Shown here: positions 1 through 8,484 of the stretch, piece by piece
Layout of the letters: the number at the start of each line of letters is the position of its first letter
Numbering within the stretch: position 1 is the stretch's first letter
Assembly (NCBI RefSeq): GCF_945956965.1
Contig: NZ_CAMFJS010000008.1
Location: 1 to 64,000, forward strand
Length of the DNA stretch: 64,000 bases
Direction: 5' to 3'
DNA from: an uncultured Roseateles sp.
GTDB lineage: Bacteria; Pseudomonadota; Gammaproteobacteria; Burkholderiales; Burkholderiaceae_C
The notes under the pieces: generated by a model
Seen by the model: the letters and a program-made list of their open reading frames with translations, nothing else
Database searches by the model: none
Told to the model about the DNA's origin: nothing
Program-made: the position numbers and the translations under genes

Positions 1-376
1 CCGAAACGGCTAACGGCCAACTAACTGTTAGCTACGCGCCTAAAGCTCAGGGAGGGAAAAGCAGGGAGCGCATGCGCCCGCCGGCGATTCTAAACGGGCT
101 GATCCACACAACAAGTCAGGGACATTCCACTACGATGAGTATCGGAGTTATGGAAAAGTTTGATGCGAATGCGCTTTCACGAAGACTCTATGTAGAACTT
201 GGCATTACGTAATACCCATTCGCGCGCAAGGTGATGACTTCGGGCAAACGTCGAGGGACAACGATTTTTCGGGTTTCGTAGCTGATTTTGGACGTGGGTA
301 TGAGTGCTGTTGCCATATGCGCTAAGGGCGACTGCCAGGTTCATGGACACCAATCCAATAGATTCCCGCCACGCCC
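1..376. other. Gene-poor left edge
   Basis: I see no convincing gene here. A 67-codon minus-strand frame starts at 380 and overlaps the cobA stop as ATGA, but its product has no recognisable motif, so I do not call it. A weak inverted repeat (GCTAAC near 8 and GTTAGC near 26) is present without a T-run. Confidence 0.5.
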
Positions 377-1117
377 TCATGCCTTGAAGTATGGACTCAG
401 CCTGACCGTCTCTCCAATGATGAGCAGGCTGGGCCGGGGGCCATAGGCCGGAGCCAACTCAAGCAGTTGATCGAGTGGCCGGGCGATCACCTGCTGGCCC
501 TTGCGGGTGCCGTCTTGCACCACCGCAGCAGGGGTTTTGGCTGATAGCCCATGGGCTTGCAGCTGCCGGGCGATCTCGGCAAGGCGTTCCATGCCCATAT
601 AGAAAACTCGCGTTTGGCCCGTTCGGGCCAGGGCTGGCCAGTCCAGTTGCTGCTCAAACGGCGTGAGCTCATCCGCTAGGTGCCCGGATAGGAATACACA
701 AGAGCTAGCCAAACCTCGGTGCGTCAACGGTATACCGGCTGCCGCAGCGCAGCCATTTGCCGCGCTGATACCAGGCACGACCTCGCACTCGATGCCGGCC
801 GCCTGTAAGGCCTGAACTTCCTCGCCGCCACGGCCAAAGACAAAAGGGTCGCCGCCTTTGAGCCGCAGGACCCGTCTGCCCGCCCGCGCTTGCTCGATCA
901 AGATTTCATGGATCTGCTCCTGGCGCACGGCATGGCGGCCGGCCGCTTTGCCCACATCGATGCGGCGGGCAGTCAACGGCAGCAAGTCCATCACCTCGAC
1001 GTCGATCAGGCGGTCGTGCACCACCACCTCGGCCGCCTGGATGCGGCGCAAGGCACGCAGACTCAGTAGATCGGCGGCACCAGGTCCCGCGCCAACGATG
1101 TCCACACGCCCGTTCAT
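377..1117 (-). CDS. cobA: Uroporphyrinogen-III C-methyltransferase (SUMT)
   Basis: This cytoplasmic enzyme uses two SAM to methylate uroporphyrinogen III at C2 and C7, giving precorrin-2, the entry point to sirohaem and cobalamin. The 246-residue product has the normal length of a single-domain SUMT. It shows the N-terminal SAM loop DIVGAGPGAADLL, the RLKGGDPFVFGRGGEE motif near residue 87 and the VVPGISAA motif near residue 114. There is no CysG dehydrogenase/chelatase domain. Its start overlaps the upstream ferredoxin stop by 4 bases, making it the last gene of the riboswitch-btuB-PepSY-ferredoxin-cobA transcription unit. Family assignment is firm; use for cobalamin rather than sirohaem is inferred from the operon. 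Confidence 0.95.
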   Translation of the reverse strand: MNGRVDIVGAGPGAADLLSLRALRRIQAAEVVVHDRLIDVEVMDLLPLTARRIDVGKAAGRHAVRQEQIHEILIEQARAGRRVLRLKGGDPFVFGRGGEEVQALQAAGIECEVVPGISAANGCAAAAGIPLTHRGLASSCVFLSGHLADELTPFEQQLDWPALARTGQTRVFYMGMERLAEIARQLQAHGLSAKTPAAVVQDGTRKGQQVIARPLDQLLELAPAYGPRPSLLIIGETVRLSPYFKA

Positions 1118-1488
1118 GGCTGTTCTTCCAGCCCGGGACCTTGGTGGAACACCAGCTCCGCCACCGGCTGGCCGTCACGCAGATGCTCGGTGATGATGCG
1201 GTCCAGGTTCTCGCCCCGGGCGTTGAAGTACCAGATGCCGTCGGGCTGTACACACATCACCGGCCCACCTTTGCAAGCGGCAAAGCAGCTGACCCGGCTG
1301 CGTTTGACGCGCAGCTCCCCCTCGTGCAGGCCGGCGGCCTTGAATTTTTCCCCCAGGCTATCAAACAGAGCTTGGGCTTCGCCGTCCTGGGTGCAGCGCG
1401 GGCCGGTGCAAACCAGCAGATGGCGCTTGTAATTGGAGATTTTGGGTTTGACGACTTCCGTCTCGGCCTTGGGACTGTCCATACTCAT
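1114..1488 (-). CDS. Thioredoxin-like 2Fe-2S ferredoxin (CbiW-like)
   Basis: A small electron carrier of 124 residues. Cysteines at 27 and 32 (CTGPRC) and at 68 and 72 (SCFAAC) fit the four ligands of a thioredoxin-fold [2Fe-2S] ferredoxin; Cys79 is extra. The ATG at 1488 is chosen because it overlaps the PepSY gene stop as ATGA and the conserved protein begins there; the frame is open further upstream without conserved sequence. Ferredoxins of this type are often encoded in cobalamin clusters, where roles in corrin reduction or cobalt reduction have been proposed. It sits between the PepSY protein and cobA in a B12-riboswitch operon, which supports such a role by inference only. Confidence 0.88.
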   Translation of the reverse strand: MSMDSPKAETEVVKPKISNYKRHLLVCTGPRCTQDGEAQALFDSLGEKFKAAGLHEGELRVKRSRVSCFAACKGGPVMCVQPDGIWYFNARGENLDRIITEHLRDGQPVAELVFHQGPGLEEQP

Positions 1489-2960
1489 GGCTTGCTTTCC
1501 TTTGCTTTGTTTGTTTTGCGAACGGATTGAAGGCGCAGGCGGCGCCAGCCCAGCACACAGCCGGCCAGGCACAAGCCGGCCGCCGCCAAACTCCAGGCCA
1601 CCACCACGGCATCCCTGAGCCAGGGCATGGCCTGCAGCGGCGGCCAGTCCCAGCGATGCAGGGCATTGAACAGCCAACGATCGGCGCGGCCGTAGTCATC
1701 GACCCGCTGGGCGATGCGGGCGGCTTGCGGGTCCAGGTAGTAACAGGTGACGCTAGCGTCGGCCAAGCAAGCACGCAGCACGGGGAAGCTGCGGCTTTGG
1801 TGGCGCAGGCCGTAGTAGTAGAGGTCGGGGCCGTTCAGCCATTCATGGCTACGGATTTGCTGCTGAGGATGCATGGCTTGCAGGGCCGCCAAGAGTTGCG
1901 CCTCGCTCAAGCCCTGGGGCAAGACCTGACCCCTACTGTCTAGCAAGAGGCTTTGCTGCTCGGTCTTGAGGCGCCAAAAGCTCTGCCCTTGCACGCGCTG
2001 CCATTCCAATTCCTTCAAGCCAGGCAGCCAATCCAAGCGCGGCAGCTCAGCGGGCAAAGCCTGAGTCTCACCTTGCCAAGGCGCTTGCACCTGATCCTTG
2101 GGATTGCTGGAGGGCCAGCCCCAAGGGTCCATGGACAACCAGCCGCTGAAAAGCCATGCCGCCAGCACCCCGCCCGCGCCCAGGCCCAGCAGATGGTGCC
2201 AGCGCTGCCAGCGCTCGCGGTAAGGCGAGACGCTGCCACTGGCATAGCCTCGCAGGCGCAGGCGTTGCAGTCCCAGAATTAAGCCGAGGCTGCAGAGCAA
2301 AAGCGCAACCCCGCTGCTCCACAACACCAGCTGCCGCCACAGGCTGACATCCGCCCGCAGCGGCGTGAAGTAGAGCCAATGCGTGACCGTGCCCAACCAG
2401 TTCCATCCGCGCTCCCAACGCGAGGTGTCCAAAACCAGCTCGCCGCTGGCCTGCGCGTAATAGAGCTCGGTGCCCGCTTCGTCCTGCAAAGCGACCCGCC
2501 ACAGCGGGCGCATGGGATTGAAGCGGCCGTAAATGCTCCACTGGTCTTGCTGAATCAGCTGGGCTCGGGGATTGGCCGCAGAAATCCCCAGCGCGGCCGC
2601 GTGGGTCCGCGCCAAGGCCAGCACCTGCCCTTCTTGCAAGAGCGGCAGGCGCTGGCCCGACACCGCCGAGACCGGCTGCCAGCCAGGCCCACCGGTCTGA
2701 AACAGCCAGACCGGCTCCTCGCCCCGCATGCTCAGTCGCGCGCCGGTGGCCGGCCCGCTCAAACCTGCTCGCTCGAAGGCCTGGGCCGGCCCGAGCAAAC
2801 ACTGAGTCGGTAGCGGCGACAGAGCTTGCAAGGCCTCGGCCGCCTGCAGCTGCGGGCGCGGCACCCACAGCATCACCAGGCCCGAAACTAGCCAGGCCAA
2901 GACCAACAGGCCCAGGCCAAGCCCCAACCAACGGTGGATCAGATGCAGCCAGCGTTTCAT
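1485..2960 (-). CDS. PepSY-domain inner-membrane protein
   Basis: A 491-residue membrane protein of the PepSY-associated transmembrane family. It has an N-terminal helix (residues about 8-33, after MKRWLHLIHRWLG), a periplasmic segment, a middle pair of helices near 205-230 and 255-275, and a C-terminal helix near 450-472. The histidine in the first helix (LIHRWLGLG) and those in later helices resemble the haem-binding pattern of family members that act as membrane ferric or siderophore reductases. The gene starts 11 bases after btuB and overlaps the ferredoxin by 4 bases, so it belongs to a B12-riboswitch unit. A role in reducing an imported corrinoid or metal is a guess from that position. 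Confidence 0.85.
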   Translation of the reverse strand: MKRWLHLIHRWLGLGLGLLVLAWLVSGLVMLWVPRPQLQAAEALQALSPLPTQCLLGPAQAFERAGLSGPATGARLSMRGEEPVWLFQTGGPGWQPVSAVSGQRLPLLQEGQVLALARTHAAALGISAANPRAQLIQQDQWSIYGRFNPMRPLWRVALQDEAGTELYYAQASGELVLDTSRWERGWNWLGTVTHWLYFTPLRADVSLWRQLVLWSSGVALLLCSLGLILGLQRLRLRGYASGSVSPYRERWQRWHHLLGLGAGGVLAAWLFSGWLSMDPWGWPSSNPKDQVQAPWQGETQALPAELPRLDWLPGLKELEWQRVQGQSFWRLKTEQQSLLLDSRGQVLPQGLSEAQLLAALQAMHPQQQIRSHEWLNGPDLYYYGLRHQSRSFPVLRACLADASVTCYYLDPQAARIAQRVDDYGRADRWLFNALHRWDWPPLQAMPWLRDAVVVAWSLAAAGLCLAGCVLGWRRLRLQSVRKTNKAKESKP

Positions 2961-2970
2961 CTCTGGCCCC

Positions 2971-5085
2971 TCAGAAGGTCAGCTGACCGCTGAGCTGCCA
3001 GTTGCGGGGCTCGCCCAACATCACTTGCGAGCCGCTGTAACTGCTGGTGGCATAGACCGTGTCGGCCAGATTGCGGCCATACAAACCCAGGCTCAGCTTG
3101 GGCGCCAGCTGCACGTTCAAATAGGCATCCAGCAGCGCATAGCCGGGCAGACGCATGCTGTTGTTGATGCTAGTGAAACGGGGACCCACGCCGCGCAGCA
3201 ACACACCCGCATCCAAGTCTGAGCGAACCCACTTCAGGCCCAGATTGGCCATCTGCTTGGCGGCATAGGGCGCTTGATTGCCACTCAGATCGAGGCCGCT
3301 TTGCACCACATTGTCGTAACGCGTGCGGTTCCAGCTGATATTGCCGTCCAAGGCCCAGCCGGCCGGCAGACGCAGCTGCGCCGTCAGTTCCAAGCCGCTT
3401 GAGAGCAAGCTGCCGCCCTGCACCGTGAAGGCCTGCTGGCCTGGCAGCTTGACGCTGGTGAGTAGGCGCTCCTTCTTGATCTGGTACAGCGCCGCCGTCG
3501 CGTCCCACTGCTTGCTGGCGCGCTTGTAACCCCACTCCCACTGGCGGCCGGTGCTCAGCTGCCAATCGGCATTGCCCTTGGAAATGGTGGCGATATTGGC
3601 CACCGGGTCGGTCGCCACACCGGTGTTCAGGTAAAGGGACTGATCCGCATCCAGGGCGTGCAACAGCCCCAAGCGCCAGGTCGTGGGCCGATAGCTAGCG
3701 CTCCAATCGGGTCGGCTGGGTAGCAGGGCCTGGCGATCCACGCTCATGCGATCGGCCCGCAGGCCGGCATGCAAGGTCCAGTCAGGCGCCAGCGTCAGCG
3801 CGGCCTCGGCATAGGCGGAGTACTGGCGTGTTTGCGAGGCCTGACGCGCAACCAAGGGCCCCGCCTGCAGATAACGGCCAGGCTCCGGGTTCAGCAGGGC
3901 CACGCGACTGGGCGTGTCGTACTCGTAGCCGTCATTGATATGGGTGAAGTTCAGACCCTGGCCTTGCACGCCCAGCACCAGGCCCAACTCACGGCCCTGC
4001 AAGTGGCGGCGCCCCTTCAGCTCCAGGCTGCCACCGGCCTGGCGCAGGCGGTGGGCAATGCCCAAGTAACCGAGCCGGTCGACGGAGCGCCCATCTGCGG
4101 CCAGCTCGTACTCTTCCAGATTACGCCACTGGCGATCGATAGTGAAGCGGTAGAGCTCGCCCTCCAAGCGCCAGTCCGATGGCAGCTTCCAGACGCCCTT
4201 CAGGCGCGCGCGATCCTGCTGCACCCGCCAGAAAGCGTCCTCCACGTTGTAGTTCTGCTCGCGCAAACGGGCATCGATGCGGCCCTCGCGCAGCGGTGTA
4301 CCAAAGTAGGCGCTGTTGCGGTCGCGGTGCAGGTCCAGGATCGCGTCCAAATAGAAATCGGGGCTGGCCTGCCAGCGCAGCGTGCTCATCAGCTTGCGTT
4401 GGCGCCAGTCGCCGCGCGCCACAAAGCCCTCGCCGCCCTTGTCCAGCGCATCCAGGCGCAGGGCGAGTTGAGAATTCAAGGGCTGATTCAGGCCCAAGCC
4501 CACACGCCAGGCGCCGAAGCAGCCCACACCCGCCTCCGCATTGGCCGCGAACTCGAAGCGTGGCTGCTTGCGCAGCAGATTGATCACACCGCCCACCGCG
4601 CCATCGCCAAACAGCACCGAGGCCGGGCCCCGCAAGACCTCCACCCGCTCATAGCCGAAGCCATCTTGCGGCATGGACTGGGTACCCGAGGTGGTGGACA
4701 CGCGCACGCCGTCCTCGGCCTGAACGATGGAGTCATTGCCCGAGAAGCCTCGGCTTTGAAAGGTCGAGCCCGAGCCGGGTGAGCCCTGAAAACTCATGCC
4801 CACGGTGCGTTGCACCAGGTCTGCCGTGCCGGTCACGCCCTTCAGCGCTTGTTGATCAATCAGGACACTGTCGCTGCTGGCGGGCAACTCCAAGCCGCTG
4901 AGACCCAGGCGCGAGGCGGTGCTTTGGCCGGCGCGTTGGCCCTCGGCCTTCTTGGCCTCGATCTGCACGGTTTGCAGGCGCTGAGCCTCGGCCTCGGGCT
5001 GTGCGCTCGCTTGCGCCTGAGCGCTCAAAGAGGCCGTCAGTAAAATGGCGGCGGAAACTTGAATGGTGTGGTGTTGAACTTGCAT
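2971..5085 (-). CDS. btuB: TonB-dependent outer-membrane receptor, probable corrinoid uptake
   Basis: A 704-residue TonB-dependent receptor. After an N-terminal signal peptide (start MQVQHHTIQVS, cleavage probably after SLSAQAQA) comes a plug domain (about 70-180, with VLRGPASVLFGDGAVGG-type sequence) and a 22-strand barrel ending in an aromatic residue (QLSGQLTF). The start at 5085 is preferred because the signal peptide begins there; an upstream in-frame ATG at 5175 would add 30 unlikely residues. A cobalamin riboswitch lies directly upstream, so the substrate is very probably cobalamin or another corrinoid. The sequence alone does not separate it from FecA- or FhuA-like siderophore receptors, so the gene symbol is functional inference. 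Confidence 0.8.
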   Translation of the reverse strand: MQVQHHTIQVSAAILLTASLSAQAQASAQPEAEAQRLQTVQIEAKKAEGQRAGQSTASRLGLSGLELPASSDSVLIDQQALKGVTGTADLVQRTVGMSFQGSPGSGSTFQSRGFSGNDSIVQAEDGVRVSTTSGTQSMPQDGFGYERVEVLRGPASVLFGDGAVGGVINLLRKQPRFEFAANAEAGVGCFGAWRVGLGLNQPLNSQLALRLDALDKGGEGFVARGDWRQRKLMSTLRWQASPDFYLDAILDLHRDRNSAYFGTPLREGRIDARLREQNYNVEDAFWRVQQDRARLKGVWKLPSDWRLEGELYRFTIDRQWRNLEEYELAADGRSVDRLGYLGIAHRLRQAGGSLELKGRRHLQGRELGLVLGVQGQGLNFTHINDGYEYDTPSRVALLNPEPGRYLQAGPLVARQASQTRQYSAYAEAALTLAPDWTLHAGLRADRMSVDRQALLPSRPDWSASYRPTTWRLGLLHALDADQSLYLNTGVATDPVANIATISKGNADWQLSTGRQWEWGYKRASKQWDATAALYQIKKERLLTSVKLPGQQAFTVQGGSLLSSGLELTAQLRLPAGWALDGNISWNRTRYDNVVQSGLDLSGNQAPYAAKQMANLGLKWVRSDLDAGVLLRGVGPRFTSINNSMRLPGYALLDAYLNVQLAPKLSLGLYGRNLADTVYATSSYSGSQVMLGEPRNWQLSGQLTF

Positions 5086-5257
5086 GCTGATGAAGAAAGT
5101 GCGCGCCGCAAGCCTGGAAAGATGAACGCACGCAAGCCCACAGGCTGGATCTAAGAAATAGCCCGGCCAGCCCACATACGACGCCTTTCGCTCCCCGCTT
5201 TTGGCACGCCGCTAAAGGCCTGCAGCGCCCGTTTTCCAGGCGCGCAGGAGATGTGCT

Positions 5258-5440
5258 CTGGCCGGTATCCGGGCTTGCGAGACTTGATGCGTCGTCTTCC
5301 CAGGCCTCAAGGGTCCAGTGACTGGCGCCTCCGCATTTGGAGGCCCCCTGACGCACCCACACTCGCCTACCGTTGCGGGGGCAGCCGAGGCTTGCGAGAC
5401 AGCGAATTCACGCGGCCTCCACCTCGTTCCCGTTCAACTC
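5258..5440 (-). promoter_or_regulatory. Cobalamin riboswitch upstream of btuB
   Basis: Read on the minus strand, the segment contains the hallmarks of the B12 aptamer in order: a GGGAA...GGTG start near 5440-5420, the conserved GCTGCCCCCGCAACGGTA block near 5389-5372, a GCCAGTCACTGG B12-box region near 5326-5315, and the closing AGCCCGGATACCGGCC near 5275-5260. It lies between the end of cobJ and the start of btuB. Binding of adenosylcobalamin would be expected to repress the btuB-PepSY-ferredoxin-cobA unit. Confidence 0.92.
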
Positions 5441-5496
5441 AAACCAAGCAGTCTGAGCACCTGAGCAGGATTCGAAAAATTCTTGAATAAGCCCGA

Positions 5497-6501
5497 TCAG
5501 GCCTCGGCCTCCTCCGCCGCATCGGCAGCGGCGGGCTCCAGAGGTTCGTCCAAGGTGGCCTGGATATAGGTCTCAGGCAGGCGATGCTGGGCCGCCAGTT
5601 GCGCCACGCTGGCACCGGCGGCGTAGTCGGCCTGCAAAGTCTCCAACCAGCCCAGCAAGCCAGTGCTCAAGGAGCGTCCCGCCTTCTCGCCTGCCAGCGT
5701 GCTGCCGCCCTCTTCCAGATCGTATTTATTGGCATAACCCCGCGGCGTCACCATCAAGCCATGGCGCACAAAGGTATTGCTATTACCGATCAGCACGGTG
5801 CTGAGCATGCCGATGTCAGCCTCGGCCATGCGGTCCAGCGTGGTGAACTCGATGCGTTCACGCCTGCGGTAAGCACTTTTGACGATGGCCACGGGCGTGT
5901 CGGGCCGACGGTGGCGCAGGAAGAGGCGTTGGGCTTCGACGATCTGGCGGGTGCGGCGGCCGCTCTTGGGGTTGTAGAGCGCCACCACAAAGTCCGCGTA
6001 GGCCACCGCGTCCAGGCGACGCGCAATCGTCGGCCAGGGGGTGAGCAGATCGCTCAAGGAGATGGAGCAAAAGTCGTGCGTAAGCGGCGCACCCACGCGC
6101 GAAGCGCAGCTGTTGATGGCACTGGCGCCCGGGATGATTTCGACTTGCACAGCATGATCGGGCGTCCAACCGGCCTGGAACAGCACCTCGTAGGTCGGCC
6201 CGGCCATGCCGTAGACGCCCGCATCGCCGGAGGAAATCAGGGCCACCTTCTTGCCAGCCTCGGCCGCCTCCAGGGCGCTGATGGCGCGGTCCAGTTCCTC
6301 CGTCATGCTTTTTCGGATGATCTCCTTGCCTTCCAGCAGATCGGCCACCAGCTTGATATAGGTGACATAACCGATCACCACATCGGCCTCGGCAATCGCA
6401 TCGCGAGCGCGCTGGGTCATGTGCTCCACGCTACCCGGGCCAATGCCCACCAGCATGATCTTGCCGGCCTGGGCCTGGCCTGGTTCTTGTGGTTCTGTCA
6501 T
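5497..6501 (-). CDS. cobJ: Precorrin-3B C17-methyltransferase with C-terminal extension
   Basis: The product methylates C17 with ring contraction in corrin synthesis. It has 334 residues, where the family usually has about 250. The SAM-binding start GKIMLVGIGPGSVEHMTQRA, the SSGDAGVYGMAG motif near 107 and the IPGASAINS motif near 140 define the methyltransferase fold. The last 80 residues or so are an extension: a glycine-rich linker, a stretch around GASVAQLAAQHRLPETYI that could fold as helix-turn-helix, and an acidic tail. The ATG at 6501 is chosen over one at 6594 because the methyltransferase homology begins just after it. It is the last gene of the long cob operon, 4 bases after cobE. 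Confidence 0.93.
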   Translation of the reverse strand: MTEPQEPGQAQAGKIMLVGIGPGSVEHMTQRARDAIAEADVVIGYVTYIKLVADLLEGKEIIRKSMTEELDRAISALEAAEAGKKVALISSGDAGVYGMAGPTYEVLFQAGWTPDHAVQVEIIPGASAINSCASRVGAPLTHDFCSISLSDLLTPWPTIARRLDAVAYADFVVALYNPKSGRRTRQIVEAQRLFLRHRRPDTPVAIVKSAYRRRERIEFTTLDRMAEADIGMLSTVLIGNSNTFVRHGLMVTPRGYANKYDLEEGGSTLAGEKAGRSLSTGLLGWLETLQADYAAGASVAQLAAQHRLPETYIQATLDEPLEPAAADAAEEAEA

Positions 6502-6505
6502 CGCT

Positions 6506-6919
6506 TCATTCCTCTCGTCGATCCAGGGCGACCGAGACGGTGGCATTGCGGCCATCGGCGCCCTGGTGTTTGAATTTTTCCAACAGCAAATCACCCAGCC
6601 CGCCCTGCCCTAGCAACAAGGCCGCGGCCTCGCTGACTGAAGGGCTGCCGGTGAAGCGCCTCACCGTCTCGGACGGATTGGGCACCGTCACCTCCGCCAG
6701 CGCGGCCGCGCTGTAGAACTGCAGCGGCCAGCCGCGTTGCTCGGCCAGGCGCAGCAAGCCTTGTTCATCGGCCTTCAGATCAATGCTGGCCGCACCGCTG
6801 ACCTGGCCAGGCAAGCAGCCCAAACTGGACAGGGCCAGGTCCACCGCATGAGCGAGCGTCTCCAGCGGCGTGCCGCGGTCGCAACCCAGGCCCAGGGTCA
6901 GGCGAATGCCGAGCTTCAT
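6506..6919 (-). CDS. cobE: CobE / CbiG C-terminal domain protein
   Basis: A 137-residue protein matching the stand-alone C-terminal domain of CbiG (CobE). It begins KLGIRLTLGLGCDRGTPLETL, the glycine-cysteine loop typical of this fold, and contains the LKADEQGLLRLAEQRGWPLQFYSAAAL segment in the middle. CobE/CbiG-C is needed in corrin synthesis; its exact chemistry is less clear than that of CbiG-N. The ATG at 6919 overlaps the cbiG stop by 4 bases, which fixes the start. Upstream in-frame sequence to 7087 lies inside cbiG and is not conserved. Confidence 0.88.
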   Translation of the reverse strand: MKLGIRLTLGLGCDRGTPLETLAHAVDLALSSLGCLPGQVSGAASIDLKADEQGLLRLAEQRGWPLQFYSAAALAEVTVPNPSETVRRFTGSPSVSEAAALLLGQGGLGDLLLEKFKHQGADGRNATVSVALDRREE

Positions 6920-7653
6920 GCCTGCGGCGGCCGGTAAACGACCAAGCGCTCCTGCATGCGCTGCCAAAGCTGCGGACTGACATCGGCGTGGGTCACCCAG
7001 AGCACAGCCTTGTAGCGAGCCAGATCCACATCCACCAACTGCTTGAAGCAGTGGATATTGGCCGGCAGCGGCGTGGGCCGGGTCCACCAGTTCGGGCTAC
7101 CGGCCTCTTGCACAAAGGCGATGGGCTCTTCATTCACCACATGGGCCGAAACGCGGGTGATATTGATCTTTGGGGCTTCCACCGTCCAACCCAGCTCGCG
7201 GCCCAGGATGTCGACAGGAATGGTCTTGCCCACATCGGAGGCCGTCGTCAGCACCGGCGTTGCCTGCAAGAGTGCAGCAATCTCCAGCGCCATGGCGTTG
7301 GCCCCGCCCACATGGCCGGACAGCACCGGGATGACGAACTCGCCAGCATCGTCCACCACCACCACGCCGGGGTCCTCATCCTTGCCTTTCAGGTGCGGGG
7401 CGATCAGGCGCACAACGGCGCCCAGGGAGACGAAGAAAACAATCTGATCGAAGCGCTCGAACAGGCCCGCGATCTCGTCCTTGAAGGCGCCAGCGTAGAC
7501 CTGCAAAGGATTCGCCAGCCCCTCCATCTGGGCTGAAAATTTGGCCGAGACGCAGAGCTCGGCGGCTGGCAACTGGGCCGCCAGCTTGGCCACTTGCGAG
7601 GCCCCATGTTTGGTGATGGCGACGAGGACGGTACGGGGTTTTGTGGTGCTCAT
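6916..7653 (-). CDS. cbiG: Cobalt-precorrin-5A hydrolase, N-terminal and central CbiG domains
   Basis: A 245-residue protein that opens the delta-lactone of cobalt-precorrin-5A with loss of acetaldehyde. It has the N-terminal TVLVAITKHGASQVAKLA motif and the central VVVVDDAGEFVIPVLSGHVGGANAMA block, which is the diagnostic CbiG stretch, followed by ASDVGKTIPVDILG. It lacks the C-terminal CobE domain, which is the next gene, so a protein fused in many organisms is split here with a 4-base overlap. CbiG with CbiD and CbiX indicates cobalt insertion before ring contraction. Confidence 0.93.
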   Translation of the reverse strand: MSTTKPRTVLVAITKHGASQVAKLAAQLPAAELCVSAKFSAQMEGLANPLQVYAGAFKDEIAGLFERFDQIVFFVSLGAVVRLIAPHLKGKDEDPGVVVVDDAGEFVIPVLSGHVGGANAMALEIAALLQATPVLTTASDVGKTIPVDILGRELGWTVEAPKINITRVSAHVVNEEPIAFVQEAGSPNWWTRPTPLPANIHCFKQLVDVDLARYKAVLWVTHADVSPQLWQRMQERLVVYRPPQA

Positions 7654-7668
7654 ATTCTTGTGGGCGGG

Positions 7669-8484
7669 TCAGGCCCCGTCCTCCATGGTGTTGGGCAGGG
7701 GGGCGGATTTCTTCTTGCAGCCCTTGACCCGCTCTCCGCGTTGGCGCTGATCGTTCTTCACCAGCAGGAGAGAGAGGTAATTGACTTTGCTTCCGCGCAG
7801 ACTCAGCAGCTCCGCCCCGCGCAGCACCCGCTCTTCCGGCGCACCGGCTCTTTCAACAAAGCAGCTTTTCTCCAGCAGTTGGCGGCGCTCCATCAGATCG
7901 ATCAGCTCATCGATCAAGGGTTTGACCTTCATCAGGACCAGGGTGTCGAAGTCGTCCAGCAGACGCTCCACCATCTCCACCCCGTAGGCCGCGGGCACGA
8001 TGGCCACGGTGTCGTCATGCTCGGAGAAGGGAATCTGCAAGCGCGCGCACGAAGCGTGAAAGCTTGTGATGCCGGGGATGATCTCGACCTGCAACTCAGG
8101 TGCCAAGCCACGCAGCGTGCGTTCCAGATGGCCGAAGGTGGCGTAGGTGGAGGCATCGCCCTCGACCAGGAAGAGCACATCGCGCCCGCTTTGCAGCACC
8201 GGCAAGACTAGAGTGGCGGCGCGCAGCCAGGCGCGGGCCAGCTTTTCGGCGTCATGTGTCATCGGGAAGACCAGGGCCTGGGCGTCGGCCGGCAGCGCCA
8301 GACCACTTCGCTGAGCGATGGCCAGGGCATAGCTTTCGGTCTTGAGCGAACGCAGCGGGTAGGTCCACAGCGGCTCGGCACGCTGCAACTGGTCCCAGGC
8401 CCGGCGGGTGATCAGATCGGCAGCGCCGGGGCCTAGCGAGACACCGATCAATCGTCCCATCAAACGGCAAGTCGACGCGCTCAT
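7669..8484 (-). CDS. cobI: Precorrin-2 C20-methyltransferase
   Basis: A 271-residue SAM-dependent methyltransferase (CobI/CbiL). The loop LIGVSLGPGAADLITRRAW lies near the N-terminus, FLVEGDASTYATFGHLE near residue 106 is the hallmark of the C20 enzyme, and EIIPGITSFHASCARL follows. An ATG at 8484 overlaps the cobL stop as ATGA and is taken as the start; MGRLIG at 8460 is an alternative. The C-terminus is lysine-rich. It converts (cobalt-)precorrin-2 to precorrin-3A, the step before CobJ. Confidence 0.94.
   Translation of the reverse strand: MSASTCRLMGRLIGVSLGPGAADLITRRAWDQLQRAEPLWTYPLRSLKTESYALAIAQRSGLALPADAQALVFPMTHDAEKLARAWLRAATLVLPVLQSGRDVLFLVEGDASTYATFGHLERTLRGLAPELQVEIIPGITSFHASCARLQIPFSEHDDTVAIVPAAYGVEMVERLLDDFDTLVLMKVKPLIDELIDLMERRQLLEKSCFVERAGAPEERVLRGAELLSLRGSKVNYLSLLLVKNDQRQRGERVKGCKKKSAPLPNTMEDGA

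Noticed and set aside
177-380. 67-codon minus-strand frame overlapping the cobA stop as ATGA
   Set aside because: The overlap is suggestive, but the product has no motif, no hydrophobic pattern and no ribosome-binding site distinct from chance.
3769-4782. Long plus-strand frame opposite btuB
   Set aside because: It lies entirely antisense to a well-supported TonB-dependent receptor; its Ala/Gln-rich text is the usual shadow of high-GC coding DNA.
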